Shown here: positions 1 through 8,880 of the stretch, in pieces | Layout: each line of letters opens with the position of its first letter | Numbering within the stretch: position 1 is the first letter of the stretch | Assembly: GCA_903828955.1 (NCBI GenBank) | Contig: CAIKOA010000018.1 | Coordinates: 1 to 64,000 of the forward strand | Length of the DNA stretch: 64,000 nucleotides | Source: an uncultured Microcaldota archaeon | GTDB taxonomy: Archaea; Micrarchaeota; Micrarchaeia; Anstonellales; Bilamarchaeaceae | Reading direction: 5' to 3' | The notes under the pieces: generated by a model | The model's input: the letters and a program-made list of their open reading frames with translations, nothing else | Told to the model about the DNA's origin: nothing | The model's database searches: none | Made by a program: the position numbers and the translations under genes

Positions 1-19
1 CCCATGCTCTCCCCCCATA

Positions 20-691
20 TTATTTACGTTTAATTTCTAATTTATCAAAGTCGATAACATCTGAGAAACATTTTTTGTATTCGTTGATCAGTTCTTCTGC
101 AATTTTTATTTTAGAAACGTTTTGTTTGTTATTCTTGGCTAGTTCTACGCATGTTTTCCAAATTCTATATGTGTCCAACGCATCAATCAATGCTTGCGCC
201 CTTCCACGGGATGGCGCAGCGACCGCCAAATTCAGCGGGTATAGCGGAGACAATGAATCTTCTGGTTCCTCTTCCAAATGATGAATATCAACTGCTCTTT
301 CCCATTTTCCAGTTTTATTAGATTCGATTAGAACTGGATTTTTTGGATTTAAACGAACTGGTTCACCTATGTTTTTTAGTTGAATGAATAAGGTATTGGA
401 AAATTTCTCTGCTTCAACCCTCCCAACTTTTAGTTGAATATCGATATCTTTGGGAGTTCGTTTTAACTCAGGCAGAAGTTGGGACATTAATGGGAAACTT
501 CCGTAGAGCATCATCAACGCGCCCATGTTTGCTTTTAAATAATCTAAAACTACTTTCACACCTTTTTTACTCAATGTCTGTGTTTCAGTTGGTAAACCAG
601 AAGAATAATTCTCATTAATAAGACCTAACTCAAAGAAACGCCTTCCGAGTTCTCTGATTTTAGCTATTTTTTGATTATCCTCGCTGCTCAT
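20..691 (-). CDS. Putative nucleotidyltransferase-fold protein
   Basis: ORF 223 aa; GS-x(n)-DxD-like motif (LYGSFPLMSQLLPELKRTPKDIDIQL) plus downstream AVDIHH third acidic position. Confidence 0.5.
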   Translation of the reverse strand: MSSEDNQKIAKIRELGRRFFELGLINENYSSGLPTETQTLSKKGVKVVLDYLKANMGALMMLYGSFPLMSQLLPELKRTPKDIDIQLKVGRVEAEKFSNTLFIQLKNIGEPVRLNPKNPVLIESNKTGKWERAVDIHHLEEEPEDSLSPLYPLNLAVAAPSRGRAQALIDALDTYRIWKTCVELAKNNKQNVSKIKIAEELINEYKKCFSDVIDFDKLEIKRK

Positions 692-741
692 AAGGAGCTG
701 TCGTGTGCAATTATTATAAGGTTAATCATTGAAGACTCAAC

Positions 742-1260
742 ATGAACCGAACGGCACTCTTCATCTTGTTATTTGGATTGATTCTTTTTGCTGGATGCGT
801 ATCAACTACTCCACTACAAACAGAGCCACAATCCACGAGTTGCGAAGGAATAGTAAAAATGCCCTTTATGGAAGAGACAAGGGGTCAACCCCATGTTTAT
901 TTGGAGGAAGGAGTAAATAGGGCGGGTGGATGGGGGGAAAATATCACAACACCCCGTTGCGAAGGCGGAAATGAAGTAGGTCAAAATGAAAAAAACCTTT
1001 ATTGTACTGAGGGATATGCAATTCCAATCCAGAAAATTGAAAAGGACTCGGAAGGCAATATATTGAGTAAAACATGCTATCGGCTAAGTGGAATTGAATT
1101 TAGATATGTCAGTGAAAGAAATATTACTGATAATGAAGGAGGGTTATATCCCATCCCTAATGTCAGATTAGTTACGTACGAGTTAGAAGATATTACTTGC
1201 ACTCCAACACCCTGTTGTAAATGGGTAATGAATAATAAGGGGGAGTGGTTTTGCCCTTAA
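742..1260 (+). CDS. Predicted lipoprotein, unknown function
   Basis: N-terminal hydrophobic segment with lipobox LFAGC; 172 aa. Confidence 0.6.
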   Translation: MNRTALFILLFGLILFAGCVSTTPLQTEPQSTSCEGIVKMPFMEETRGQPHVYLEEGVNRAGGWGENITTPRCEGGNEVGQNEKNLYCTEGYAIPIQKIEKDSEGNILSKTCYRLSGIEFRYVSERNITDNEGGLYPIPNVRLVTYELEDITCTPTPCCKWVMNNKGEWFCP

Positions 1261-1350
1261 TCTATTAATTGAAGGTTAACTTTAGGGAGGGGTTTAGGCG
1301 CAGGCGTTAGCCAGTTTAGGTTTTTGGGCCTCCCCTTTAATTTAGGTTCC

Positions 1351-1551
1351 CTAAACCTTTCGTTTTATGGGTGCGCGCCTGAGTTCTATTCCATCTCCTT
1401 CTTTGTCCCTGAATGCAGTCATCACGACCTTGTCCTTATCATTCCAGCCTAATTCTCTGGCCTCTTTTGTTACAAATACGGCAAAACCAGTAGCCCATGG
1501 GATGATTTTCTTAACATTCATTGAGAGGATTTCCTTCCCTTTTTCCGCCAT
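1351..1551 (-). CDS. AbrB/SpoVT-like small DNA-binding protein
   Basis: MNVKKIIPWATGFAVFVTKEARELGWNDKDKVVMTAF resembles swapped-hairpin AbrB fold. Confidence 0.5.
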   Translation of the reverse strand: MAEKGKEILSMNVKKIIPWATGFAVFVTKEARELGWNDKDKVVMTAFRDKEGDGIELRRAPIKRKV

Positions 1552-1584
1552 GCCAGTGGTATTTAAATTTTAGTATTAATAGTA

Positions 1585-1606
1585 AATACTTAGGATACTA
1601 AGTATT
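1585..1606. promoter_or_regulatory. Perfect inverted repeat AATACTTAG-GATA-CTAAGTATT in divergent intergenic region (candidate operator)
   Basis: 9-bp perfect arms, 4-nt spacer, between AbrB-like gene (-) and lipoprotein gene (+). Confidence 0.5.
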
Positions 1607-1608
1607 AG

Positions 1609-2478
1609 GTGGAACGCATGAAATATCCAAGAACTGCTCTGGTTTTGCTGCTTTTAGTTTCGGTGACTTTTCTTTTTGCTGGCTGTAGCACGCAGAAGCC
1701 CGTAAGCGTTGGGGATTTTGACCTGGTTACTTCTGAATGGCAGGGGTATAGAGTATCTTCGTCCGGTAACACAGATACGGCTACTCTCAAACTAACGATT
1801 AACTCTAACACTCAGGAAGATTTGAGTTGCAACGTATATGATGACGGCACAGAAAACGAATTAATCGCTAACTCTGGGCTTGTTTCTCTCTCCTCTGGGA
1901 GTGAAATAACATGGTATGGATATAATTTGGTTGGTGTTACTGAACGGTTTCCATCGGAAAACTCAAAAGTTAAGCTTTGTTGCTGGGGGGTAGGGCAGAA
2001 CGAGGCGGATAAGGTTTGCATACAAAGGAACATAAAACCAGTAATTGTTTCGTTTGATGTTGACCCAAAGATAATTCAGCTAGGAGTGGCAAGTAACTGT
2101 AGCGTTCGCTCTGGTGTGGATACAAGCGAAATTACTGTTACCAATACAGGTAATGTCGGAATCCAACTATATAGGTATGGTTATAGCCAACATAAGATAC
2201 CCAACATAAAATCCGATATGAGCGGTTTTGAAACTGTTGAAAACTCGTTCTACCTACAACCAGGTGCAAGCAAAACTTTTGGGGTAAGTTCTGTTATTAC
2301 TTCAGGAAGTTGCCCCGAAGACATTGAGGAGATTTATGACCAAATGGTATGGGGTGTAGCAATATGCCCAAGTAATACTGGGATTGTAAGTGGAACTCCA
2401 ACCTGTGGTCCATTTCAAAGAATAAATACGCCACAGCAGGAAGTGTTTGTATCAACAAATTGTGCCTGCGCTAGGTAG
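1609..2478 (+). CDS. Predicted lipoprotein, unknown function
   Basis: 289 aa, signal peptide with lipobox FAGC (start GTG 1609 or ATG 1618). Confidence 0.6.
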   Translation: MERMKYPRTALVLLLLVSVTFLFAGCSTQKPVSVGDFDLVTSEWQGYRVSSSGNTDTATLKLTINSNTQEDLSCNVYDDGTENELIANSGLVSLSSGSEITWYGYNLVGVTERFPSENSKVKLCCWGVGQNEADKVCIQRNIKPVIVSFDVDPKIIQLGVASNCSVRSGVDTSEITVTNTGNVGIQLYRYGYSQHKIPNIKSDMSGFETVENSFYLQPGASKTFGVSSVITSGSCPEDIEEIYDQMVWGVAICPSNTGIVSGTPTCGPFQRINTPQQEVFVSTNCACAR

Positions 2479-2502
2479 TTAATCAAGAAAATTTTTAATT
2501 TT

Positions 2503-3081
2503 CTATTTCTTTTTCATGCATTTCTCACATCCACAAGTAGCCGGATGTCTCCCTACATGAACAACCCCACAAGAGCGGCATTTATTCCGCTTATCTCCTC
2601 TTCTCCTTTCCATTCCGCTTCTTACCTTATCTGCTTGGGAGCGCGAGGCCCACTCTGCAAATAATAAGCACATGGAAGCCTTCATCCAGCCTTCCGTGCT
2701 GGTAACATCAACTTCCCCTTCCATCGCACTGGTGACCGTGCAGCCGCATTCTGCCGCTTCCCTCAGGGTCCTCAAGCCCTCTTCTAGCCTCCTGAACCAG
2801 CGGGTCATGTCTTCCACTAGAACTCGTTTTACATGGTGTCCCTTGATTTCCCGCATCATTTGGGTAAAGGCAGGGCGAGAGGCATAATCGTCCTTATATG
2901 CGCTTTTCCCATCGTCCCTGTATATTCTCTCAACTTCCCATTCTGCACGCTCTGCAAAGGATTTGAGCTTCTCTACTTGCCGTTCTATGTCCTGGCAGCG
3001 CTCCCCCTCCACAGTAAGCTTGTCATCGCTCACCCGCGCGTATATGGCTACTTTCAGTTTCGGTTGCATAGTTTCACTCAA
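2503..3081 (-). CDS. Serine recombinase/resolvase family protein with C-terminal Cys-rich zinc-finger-like tail
   Basis: KVAIYARVSDDK...ERQVEKLKSFAE...RPAFTQMMREI..VKRVLVEDMTRWFR matches the serine recombinase catalytic domain; C-term CRSCGVVHVGRHPATCGCEKC. Confidence 0.8.
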   Translation of the reverse strand: MSETMQPKLKVAIYARVSDDKLTVEGERCQDIERQVEKLKSFAERAEWEVERIYRDDGKSAYKDDYASRPAFTQMMREIKGHHVKRVLVEDMTRWFRRLEEGLRTLREAAECGCTVTSAMEGEVDVTSTEGWMKASMCLLFAEWASRSQADKVRSGMERRRGDKRNKCRSCGVVHVGRHPATCGCEKCMKKK

Positions 3082-3302
3082 AATTTCCTTTTTTCGTTTT
3101 CTTCTTGGGAGTAAGCCAGCAAAAGAAGCTCATCAAACGAAATCAAGGAATACCCATACTTGCCCGAAGACAAGAGAATTCTCCTTTCTTTGTAGTCAAT
3201 CTCATCCACAATTCCATAGTAAAAAGTCGGGTTATTCCTCATTTTTACCTTGCAGTGCTTCCCCCTAAATTGCTCCAGATTTTGCTCATCCATTCGTACC
3301 AC
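3078..3302 (-). CDS. Small hypothetical protein (possible Sm-like/beta-barrel fold)
   Basis: 74 aa; overlaps start of the serine recombinase ORF (3078-3081), suggesting coupling. Confidence 0.45.
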   Translation of the reverse strand: MVRMDEQNLEQFRGKHCKVKMRNNPTFYYGIVDEIDYKERRILLSSGKYGYSLISFDELLLLAYSQEENEKRKF

Positions 3303-3341
3303 CTTGATAGTGTCATATATATGAGAACATTTGGGCGCGGG

Positions 3342-3479
3342 TTAACCGGCTTTTATGGCCTCGGAAATAAGACCCCTTAATAAGTCGCTTAGGGTCTGGT
3401 TTTTCGCGCTTGCAAGGCGGGTTAACGCTTCCTTAACTGAGACCGGGACCTTCGCCCCTACCACTACGTTCTTTTCCAT
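3342..3479 (-). CDS. 45-aa ribbon-helix-helix-like regulator (below size cut-off of ORF track)
   Basis: Manual translation: MEKNVVVGAKVPVSVKEALTRLASAKNQTLSDLLRGLISEAIKAG, typical RHH pattern. Confidence 0.6.
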   Translation of the reverse strand: MEKNVVVGAKVPVSVKEALTRLASAKNQTLSDLLRGLISEAIKAG

Positions 3480-3606
3480 TTAATCACCCGAATATTCGGT
3501 CGGGGAATCAGACAGGAACAGGAAAAACCGCCCAACCCCCCGACCGTTTCCGACCTCCCACTGAGGTGACACAGGTTTTGCTTTGGAAGTCAGAAATGGA
3601 ATATGC

Positions 3607-4782
3607 TCATTCATTTGTGCTCCACCTCCTCAACAACGATTTTTGAAACAGAAATTTCCCTTTATCAGGAACTTTAGGAGATATTTTCTTCCCAACTGGA
3701 GGGGATGCGTCCGTATTCTTTTCTACCTCATCTGTATTTGGTGGAGAACTGGAAGGTAAACTAGGTTTCTGTACTTCTGACTTCCAGACATAATGTCCCA
3801 TGCGTGGACTGCTCAATTTTCCTCTCCTAAGCAGAAGTTTCAGCGCGGTTTTAACGGCAGAGCGAGAAAAACTGCCTAGTAGTTGTTTATCCATGGTGGA
3901 CTTTTGAAATGCGTATTCTGTCCCTTGTAGCTGGCACCTCCTAATAATTTCTTCTGCAACTTCCTCATTTACGGAGCGCCTCCTCTTGCTTGCATCGGTA
4001 AGAACAAAAGCAAGCGAAGTATCGTCTTCGTCTTCCTCTATCTGCAAATCCATAGGCTCCGCTTTCTTTTCAGAACGAGTCTTAGTTTGGTGCAGAGTTA
4101 TCCTCCCTTCGCCACAATCTTGGATGTTCATTTGGACATCCAGTCCCCCGTTGATAGCCGAACTCCCCCTCGCGCTTTCCATTTCTTTAGTGTTCTGTTT
4201 TTTGCCTAGATGATGCAATAACAACCACGACACTCCGTACTTCCGTTTTGCATCATCAATTACATTATGGAAAAAATTACTGACATCGTTAGAACTATTT
4301 TCGTCTCCGCGAAATCCTTTGCGAAAAGTGTCAAGAACAATAAGTTTGATGCCGTGCTCCATGATGTGCTTTTCCAGATAGGGGGAATAGTTGTTCTCAA
4401 GCACCCCTCTAGCGTTATAAGCAATATGGAAGTTTCTAGATACAAGGTCTTGTTCTTGTTGGCTCCAGTTGCCTGCGATTTTCTTTATTCTTTCACGTAG
4501 CAACGCGATAGAATTTTCCTCATCTATGTAGATGACAGAAGCTTGTTTCGTATCCATTCCGAAAAGAGGCTTTCCGATAGCTATATGGAGGGCGATGTAC
4601 AGCGCAATCCAAGTCTTATACGCCCCTGGAGCGCCAGCCAGCATAGTCGTTCCATCGGAAAGCAGAATGCCTTCTAGCAACCATTCTGGCTCCTGCTCAT
4701 TCTGTGCCATAAACGTCCCTAAATCCGTACATACAAACGGTTCTTCGTGTTTTTTTGCCGTAATTTTTTCTTTCTCATCCAC
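3607..4782 (-). CDS. RepA-like/AAA_25 P-loop ATPase with C-terminal winged-helix-like region
   Basis: GTTMLAGAPGAYKTWIALYIALHIAIGKPLFG (Walker A), VIYIDEENS, LIVLDTFRKG, LLLHHLGKK: RepA/RadA-like hexameric ATPase pattern. Confidence 0.75.
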   Translation of the reverse strand: MDEKEKITAKKHEEPFVCTDLGTFMAQNEQEPEWLLEGILLSDGTTMLAGAPGAYKTWIALYIALHIAIGKPLFGMDTKQASVIYIDEENSIALLRERIKKIAGNWSQQEQDLVSRNFHIAYNARGVLENNYSPYLEKHIMEHGIKLIVLDTFRKGFRGDENSSNDVSNFFHNVIDDAKRKYGVSWLLLHHLGKKQNTKEMESARGSSAINGGLDVQMNIQDCGEGRITLHQTKTRSEKKAEPMDLQIEEDEDDTSLAFVLTDASKRRRSVNEEVAEEIIRRCQLQGTEYAFQKSTMDKQLLGSFSRSAVKTALKLLLRRGKLSSPRMGHYVWKSEVQKPSLPSSSPPNTDEVEKNTDASPPVGKKISPKVPDKGKFLFQKSLLRRWSTNE

Positions 4783-4829
4783 TCACATCACCTCAGATTT
4801 CCTTTGTGGGTTAGGGTTGAAGGTTGGAC

Positions 4830-4852
4830 TTTCCCCCCATAAAGGGGGGGAA
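4830..4852. repeat. GC-rich hairpin TTTCCCCCC-ATAAAG-GGGGGGAAA
   Basis: 9-bp perfect inverted repeat directly upstream of the ATPase gene. Confidence 0.6.
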
Positions 4853-4859
4853 AAAGGGC

Positions 4860-5085
4860 GACCTAATCAACCAAATTAACCTTCCCAACCTTACCGACGT
4901 TAAATTCCTAGAGTTCGGAAAATTAACCTTCTCAGCCTTACGCGCAGGTTAATCTTGCCTTTAACCTCCGAACCCTCAAATTAACCTAACCAACCTCCCA
5001 ACCTTGCTCATGTTTTACCGATGTGAAAAGGCGGGAGTTATTCCTAAACGCAGGAATAACCTTGCCGACCCTTTCAACCTTCATG
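4860..5085. repeat. Iteron-like direct repeats, approximate consensus AATTAACCTTnCCnnCCTTnC
   Basis: Copies near 4873-4894, 4919-4942, 4978-5006 and a degenerate one near 5053-5082, in the noncoding gap upstream of the RepA-like ATPase. Confidence 0.55.
5037..5060. repeat. Inverted repeat GTTATTCCT-AAACGC-AGGAATAAC
   Basis: 9-bp perfect arms, 6-nt spacer, inside the iteron-like region. Confidence 0.6.
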
Positions 5086-5125
5086 TTTTCTCCGACGTCC
5101 TCCAGCGCCAACTCTGCCCATCGGG

Positions 5126-5380
5126 CTAAAAAACGTAGAGCGCTTTCACCTTAGCCTTCTCCTCCATTCTGACGAGGAATCCTTCGGCTTTCAGCGTGTG
5201 GGCCAGCCTGTGAAGTTTCTCAAGCTGTGCGTCATCACGCAGCTCCGCAACCGCACATAACGCGAAGGTTTTGGCGTTGAATTTGCGCAGTTTTGAAAGA
5301 CCCGCGCTTTTCGCGATTGCGATGTCCTCCGAGGACATCTCCCTCTTCTCTTGTGGTTTTTCTTCTTTGGTTTCGTCCAT
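5126..5380 (-). CDS. Hypothetical small protein of integrated element
   Basis: ORF; start at ATG 5380 follows the stop of the 36-aa ORF by one base. Confidence 0.5.
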   Translation of the reverse strand: MDETKEEKPQEKREMSSEDIAIAKSAGLSKLRKFNAKTFALCAVAELRDDAQLEKLHRLAHTLKAEGFLVRMEEKAKVKALYVF

Positions 5381-5381
5381 G

Positions 5382-5492
5382 CTACTCGACCTCAATTTCT
5401 ATTCTCCCTTTTTCTTCTAGGGTCAACTCATTGTTCTGTCTTGCTGACCGAAGAGCGTCCGTTATGATTTTTTTTAATTCACTCAAGTTCAT
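5382..5492 (-). CDS. 36-aa micro-ORF (MNLSELKKIITDALRSARQNNELTLEEKGRIEIEVE)
   Basis: Manual translation; overlaps the upstream wHTH ORF end and abuts the downstream ORF start, operon-like. Confidence 0.4.
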   Translation of the reverse strand: MNLSELKKIITDALRSARQNNELTLEEKGRIEIEVE

Positions 5493-5703
5493 TGTGTCGC
5501 CTCCAGATGCAGAACCCGTGCGCCTCTGCCGCCTCAAAATAACCAGAAGTTGCTAATCGCAGTATGATATTTTTGGCGGACTCAGTCGTTATTCCCATCT
5601 TTTCCGCGAGACTTTTGGAAGTGACTGGTCCCTTACTGGAATTAATTATCGCTGCCGCGATTTTGCAGCGTTCCGAAAATACTCCGCTTTTCAATCTTCC
5701 CAT
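5479..5703 (-). CDS. Winged-helix/MarR-like small regulator
   Basis: KIAAAIINSSKGPVTSKSLAEKMGITTESAKNIILRLATSGYFEAAEAHG: HTH pattern. Confidence 0.6.
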   Translation of the reverse strand: MGRLKSGVFSERCKIAAAIINSSKGPVTSKSLAEKMGITTESAKNIILRLATSGYFEAAEAHGFCIWRRHNELE

Positions 5704-5895
5704 GATGATTTCACCTCTGAAAAAACCCAAAATACGGGCTTTCCAATAATAATTTAAATTGTTTGGTATATATATACTTAACTAGCCCCATTGGAATAGG
5801 GTTTACAGACGTGGGATATCACAAAATAAGAAAGAAAAAAATTAAGATAAAATGCAACTAAAAAATTTCATTGATTTTTTCCTTAAAAAAAGGCG

Positions 5896-6612
5896 ATGGG
5901 GTTAGTTAAAGGGGGTGCAAACATGGGAGAATCGTACCGTATGGGAGATGTGAAGGGAATATATAAGGCGGAGAGGGAGTATGCCCGAAACATTCTTCTT
6001 GTATTGCAGCAACCTAACTACGGAGAACTCCGCAAAATTTTAAGGCAAGAATCACGCGTGGGTCCAAAGAAGGTTGAAGAATCGGAAATTGAGAATAAGC
6101 AAAACAAAATCGAGACTGCAATCTTAGCTGCTGAAACGTGGAAAGGCAAATTTTCAGTATTGGAGAAATCTGGAATTAAACTGAGCAGGGAACTCAAGAA
6201 CAGATTGAGGACAAAAAGTTGGGCGGAGATTAAGGAGCTTACGGAGGCCAGCGATCCGCGCCTTGGAAAGGAACTACACAAATTGAGGAAATCCAAATTC
6301 ATAGACAAGATAGATAAAGAATATCGCATAAACCTCGACCTGGATGAGGATTTGCCCAGCTACGATAAGCAATATCATGATGTCGAGTTTATACTGGGTC
6401 AGAGAGGAAAGCTGAGTGAAAAATGGGGTCATTATTCAATATATCCTGAACCGAGCAATGAAACTAAGGAAAAAATTGAGAAAACCCTAAAGGAAAAGCA
6501 CGCGCTCTTCACGATTGATGATGATGTGATAGAAGCTACGAATGGAGAAAGCGACTACCTCATCATTATTAGGGTTAAAAGAAATAGAAAAAAGGGGTTA
6601 TCCAACAGGTGA
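5896..6612 (+). CDS. Hypothetical charged protein
   Basis: 238-aa ORF, Lys/Glu-rich; alternative start ATG 5923. Confidence 0.45.
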   Translation: MGLVKGGANMGESYRMGDVKGIYKAEREYARNILLVLQQPNYGELRKILRQESRVGPKKVEESEIENKQNKIETAILAAETWKGKFSVLEKSGIKLSRELKNRLRTKSWAEIKELTEASDPRLGKELHKLRKSKFIDKIDKEYRINLDLDEDLPSYDKQYHDVEFILGQRGKLSEKWGHYSIYPEPSNETKEKIEKTLKEKHALFTIDDDVIEATNGESDYLIIIRVKRNRKKGLSNR

Positions 6613-7782
6613 AGGGGCATCCTTGAGCTTGCTGGAAAGTCTCTTCTTCAGCAGCACCCCTTCTAATGCGACAACCCGCGACCTTAGCTCCTCTACGCTA
6701 GATATGACCTTGCCTGTGTTTAGGTCCGCGCCACAACGACCGCAATAATTGAGGGCGATGGGATTTTCTTCCTTACAACGTGCGCATGTTCGGTGTGTTA
6801 TTATCTTGATTTCCTCTTCTGCCTTTGCCTTGCCGTAGGTCCTAAGCACTGCTCGTTTCACCATTTCATCGGTGAGGTGCAGGTATGTCCTGGGCATATC
6901 GGAGTCTAGCTCCCACCCGAAAACTTTGCACAAGATCGCCTCCGTCATCCCCGATTCACCGCCAAGCTCGGATGCCCTGCTGTGCCTGAAGTTATGGGGG
7001 TTTATCGGCTTATTGAAGGGAGGAATACCCTGCTTTTTCCTGTGCACGTTTAAACGGTCAACACAGACCCTAATTCGCTTTGCAATGCCTGCGGGGCATA
7101 AAGGCTTCTTTACTTCTGGGGAGAGCCATAAGGGTCCTTCTCCTTTGGCTGGATGCTCTTCTAGCCATCGGTTGACAAAGGTTGATGCCTCCACCACTAT
7201 CACTTTCCGCTCTCCAGTCTTGCCAGCAGGAACGTGGACTTCCAGGCCCTCTGCAATTTGGGTGATGTCGGACTTTCTTAGCTGGACAAACTCGCCCATG
7301 CGCATCCCGCTTTCAAATAAGAGGTAAAGGATGGCGCGGTCCAAGGTATTGCCGAAGCTGGCTATTTCCCGCAATTCCTCCCGCGAGATTATGGGCTTTG
7401 CCAGCTTCCTATCGCAAGCTTTGACTACGTGCCTAAACAGTTCTTTTGTTTTCCTATCCGAATACTTCAAACTGCGGTCACCGGTACTCCAAAAATTATA
7501 TATGCTCCCGAATATGCTCTTACAGTCGCCTTTTGTAACGTTATTTATGGCTTTAGAGGAGTTTATTGAAGAGATAATTGCCTCCGGGTCACGAACCATT
7601 TGGATTAGGGTTTTCCCGGTGATTGTGTGGAGCATTGAAAAGGTGGTCCGGTACTTGTCTATCCTCCTGTTCCCGATTTGCTTCAAAGCCGCATCCTTAG
7701 CAAAGTTCAAAAACAATTTCTTGCTTTCTTCGTCTGCCCAAGGGTTTTTCTCAAGCCTATTTTTCCAAACACTTTCTTCCAT
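6598..7782 (-). CDS. Tyrosine recombinase/integrase with C-terminal zinc ribbon
   Basis: LLFESGMRMGEFVQL (Arg box), PHNFRHSRASELG (H-x-x-R), CARCKEENPIALNYCGRCG zinc ribbon. Confidence 0.85.
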   Translation of the reverse strand: MEESVWKNRLEKNPWADEESKKLFLNFAKDAALKQIGNRRIDKYRTTFSMLHTITGKTLIQMVRDPEAIISSINSSKAINNVTKGDCKSIFGSIYNFWSTGDRSLKYSDRKTKELFRHVVKACDRKLAKPIISREELREIASFGNTLDRAILYLLFESGMRMGEFVQLRKSDITQIAEGLEVHVPAGKTGERKVIVVEASTFVNRWLEEHPAKGEGPLWLSPEVKKPLCPAGIAKRIRVCVDRLNVHRKKQGIPPFNKPINPHNFRHSRASELGGESGMTEAILCKVFGWELDSDMPRTYLHLTDEMVKRAVLRTYGKAKAEEEIKIITHRTCARCKEENPIALNYCGRCGADLNTGKVISSVEELRSRVVALEGVLLKKRLSSKLKDAPSPVG

Positions 7783-7908
7783 ATTTTACCACCGATTATA
7801 TAATAAACCAATTGATTTAAAAATGGGGGCTTTTAACGACGATAAAATAGCTAAGTTTAACCCTGCGTAACTAACTCCCCCCTAGCGTCTTATTTTTTAG
7901 TTAAATTA

Positions 7909-8814
7909 TCATTTCAGCGTCCTTTCGAAAAATTCAACGGTATCGGAAACCTCGGTGCTGCTTCCCGGGTCATCCGGCACAATGTCATGGCCCTTCCCCT
8001 CTGCCGGAATGAACGTCGCATCCACCCCGCTTGCAACGAGGGCATTGTAGAAAACAACGCTTTGGTTGTAAGGCACCACCTTGTCCATGTCTCCGTGGAT
8101 TATCAGGAATGGCGGGTCTTCAGCGGTGATGTAGGTGAGGGGGCTTGCCATCGTTGCGATCCCGTGGTTCCTGCTTATCGGGCCGCCAAGCAAATTCGCG
8201 GCATCCGTGGTGTAGGTATAAAAGTCTCCCGGGGTGTTGTTCTCTACCGCAATGAAATCTATCGGGCCGGAATAATCGCATACCGCCTGCACCCTGCTTG
8301 ATTGGTTCGTGACGCCTTCGTTCCCCTCCAGCTCAGGAATTCCCCCGGAAGTGCCAAGGAGCGCCGCCAGATGCCCGCCTGCAGAAATCCCCCAGGCTCC
8401 GAACCTGCCCGGATCTATCCCATATTCTCCCGCGTTCGCCCTGAGCCACCTCGTTGCGGCTTTCACATCGTAAATCTGTGCCGGGAACATGGCTTCTCCG
8501 CTCAGCCTGTAATCTATGCATGCGGCGGCAAACCCATGCCCAGCCAGCATCTCTCCAGGACAGGTATCCTTGCTTCCCCTTGCCCATGCGCCTCCGTGCA
8601 CAAATATAATCAACGGGCTTGGCGTATCGCTTTGCGGCAGATAGAGGTCGAGGAGAAGGGATTTCCCGTTCACTTTGGCGTATTCGATATTCTTCAGGAT
8701 GCGCACTCCGCCTGGAGTTGTTTCATTTGCATGAGGATTGTTCGCAGTATTCTCTGGAGAGAGGCAGCCGAAAAGGATGAAAGCAAGAAAGAGGGTTATG
8801 AATGCCCGCTTCAT
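7909..8814 (-). CDS. Alpha/beta hydrolase (secreted lipoprotein esterase-like)
   Basis: Lipobox LFGC; FVHGGAWARGSKD, GAWGISAGGHLA (GxSxG), HGDMDKVVP, GKGHDI. Confidence 0.85.
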   Translation of the reverse strand: MKRAFITLFLAFILFGCLSPENTANNPHANETTPGGVRILKNIEYAKVNGKSLLLDLYLPQSDTPSPLIIFVHGGAWARGSKDTCPGEMLAGHGFAAACIDYRLSGEAMFPAQIYDVKAATRWLRANAGEYGIDPGRFGAWGISAGGHLAALLGTSGGIPELEGNEGVTNQSSRVQAVCDYSGPIDFIAVENNTPGDFYTYTTDAANLLGGPISRNHGIATMASPLTYITAEDPPFLIIHGDMDKVVPYNQSVVFYNALVASGVDATFIPAEGKGHDIVPDDPGSSTEVSDTVEFFERTLK

Positions 8815-8880
8815 GGTAGGATTCCTTCTCCATCATTTATATTTTTACTGCAAAGGAAGGATATTTTCTTTTATTTTTTA

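Noticed and set aside
4860-5085. CRISPR array interpretation of the repeats upstream of the RepA-like gene
   Set aside because: Repeats are short, degenerate and irregularly spaced, without uniform spacers; no cas genes in the window. Iteron-like is a better fit.
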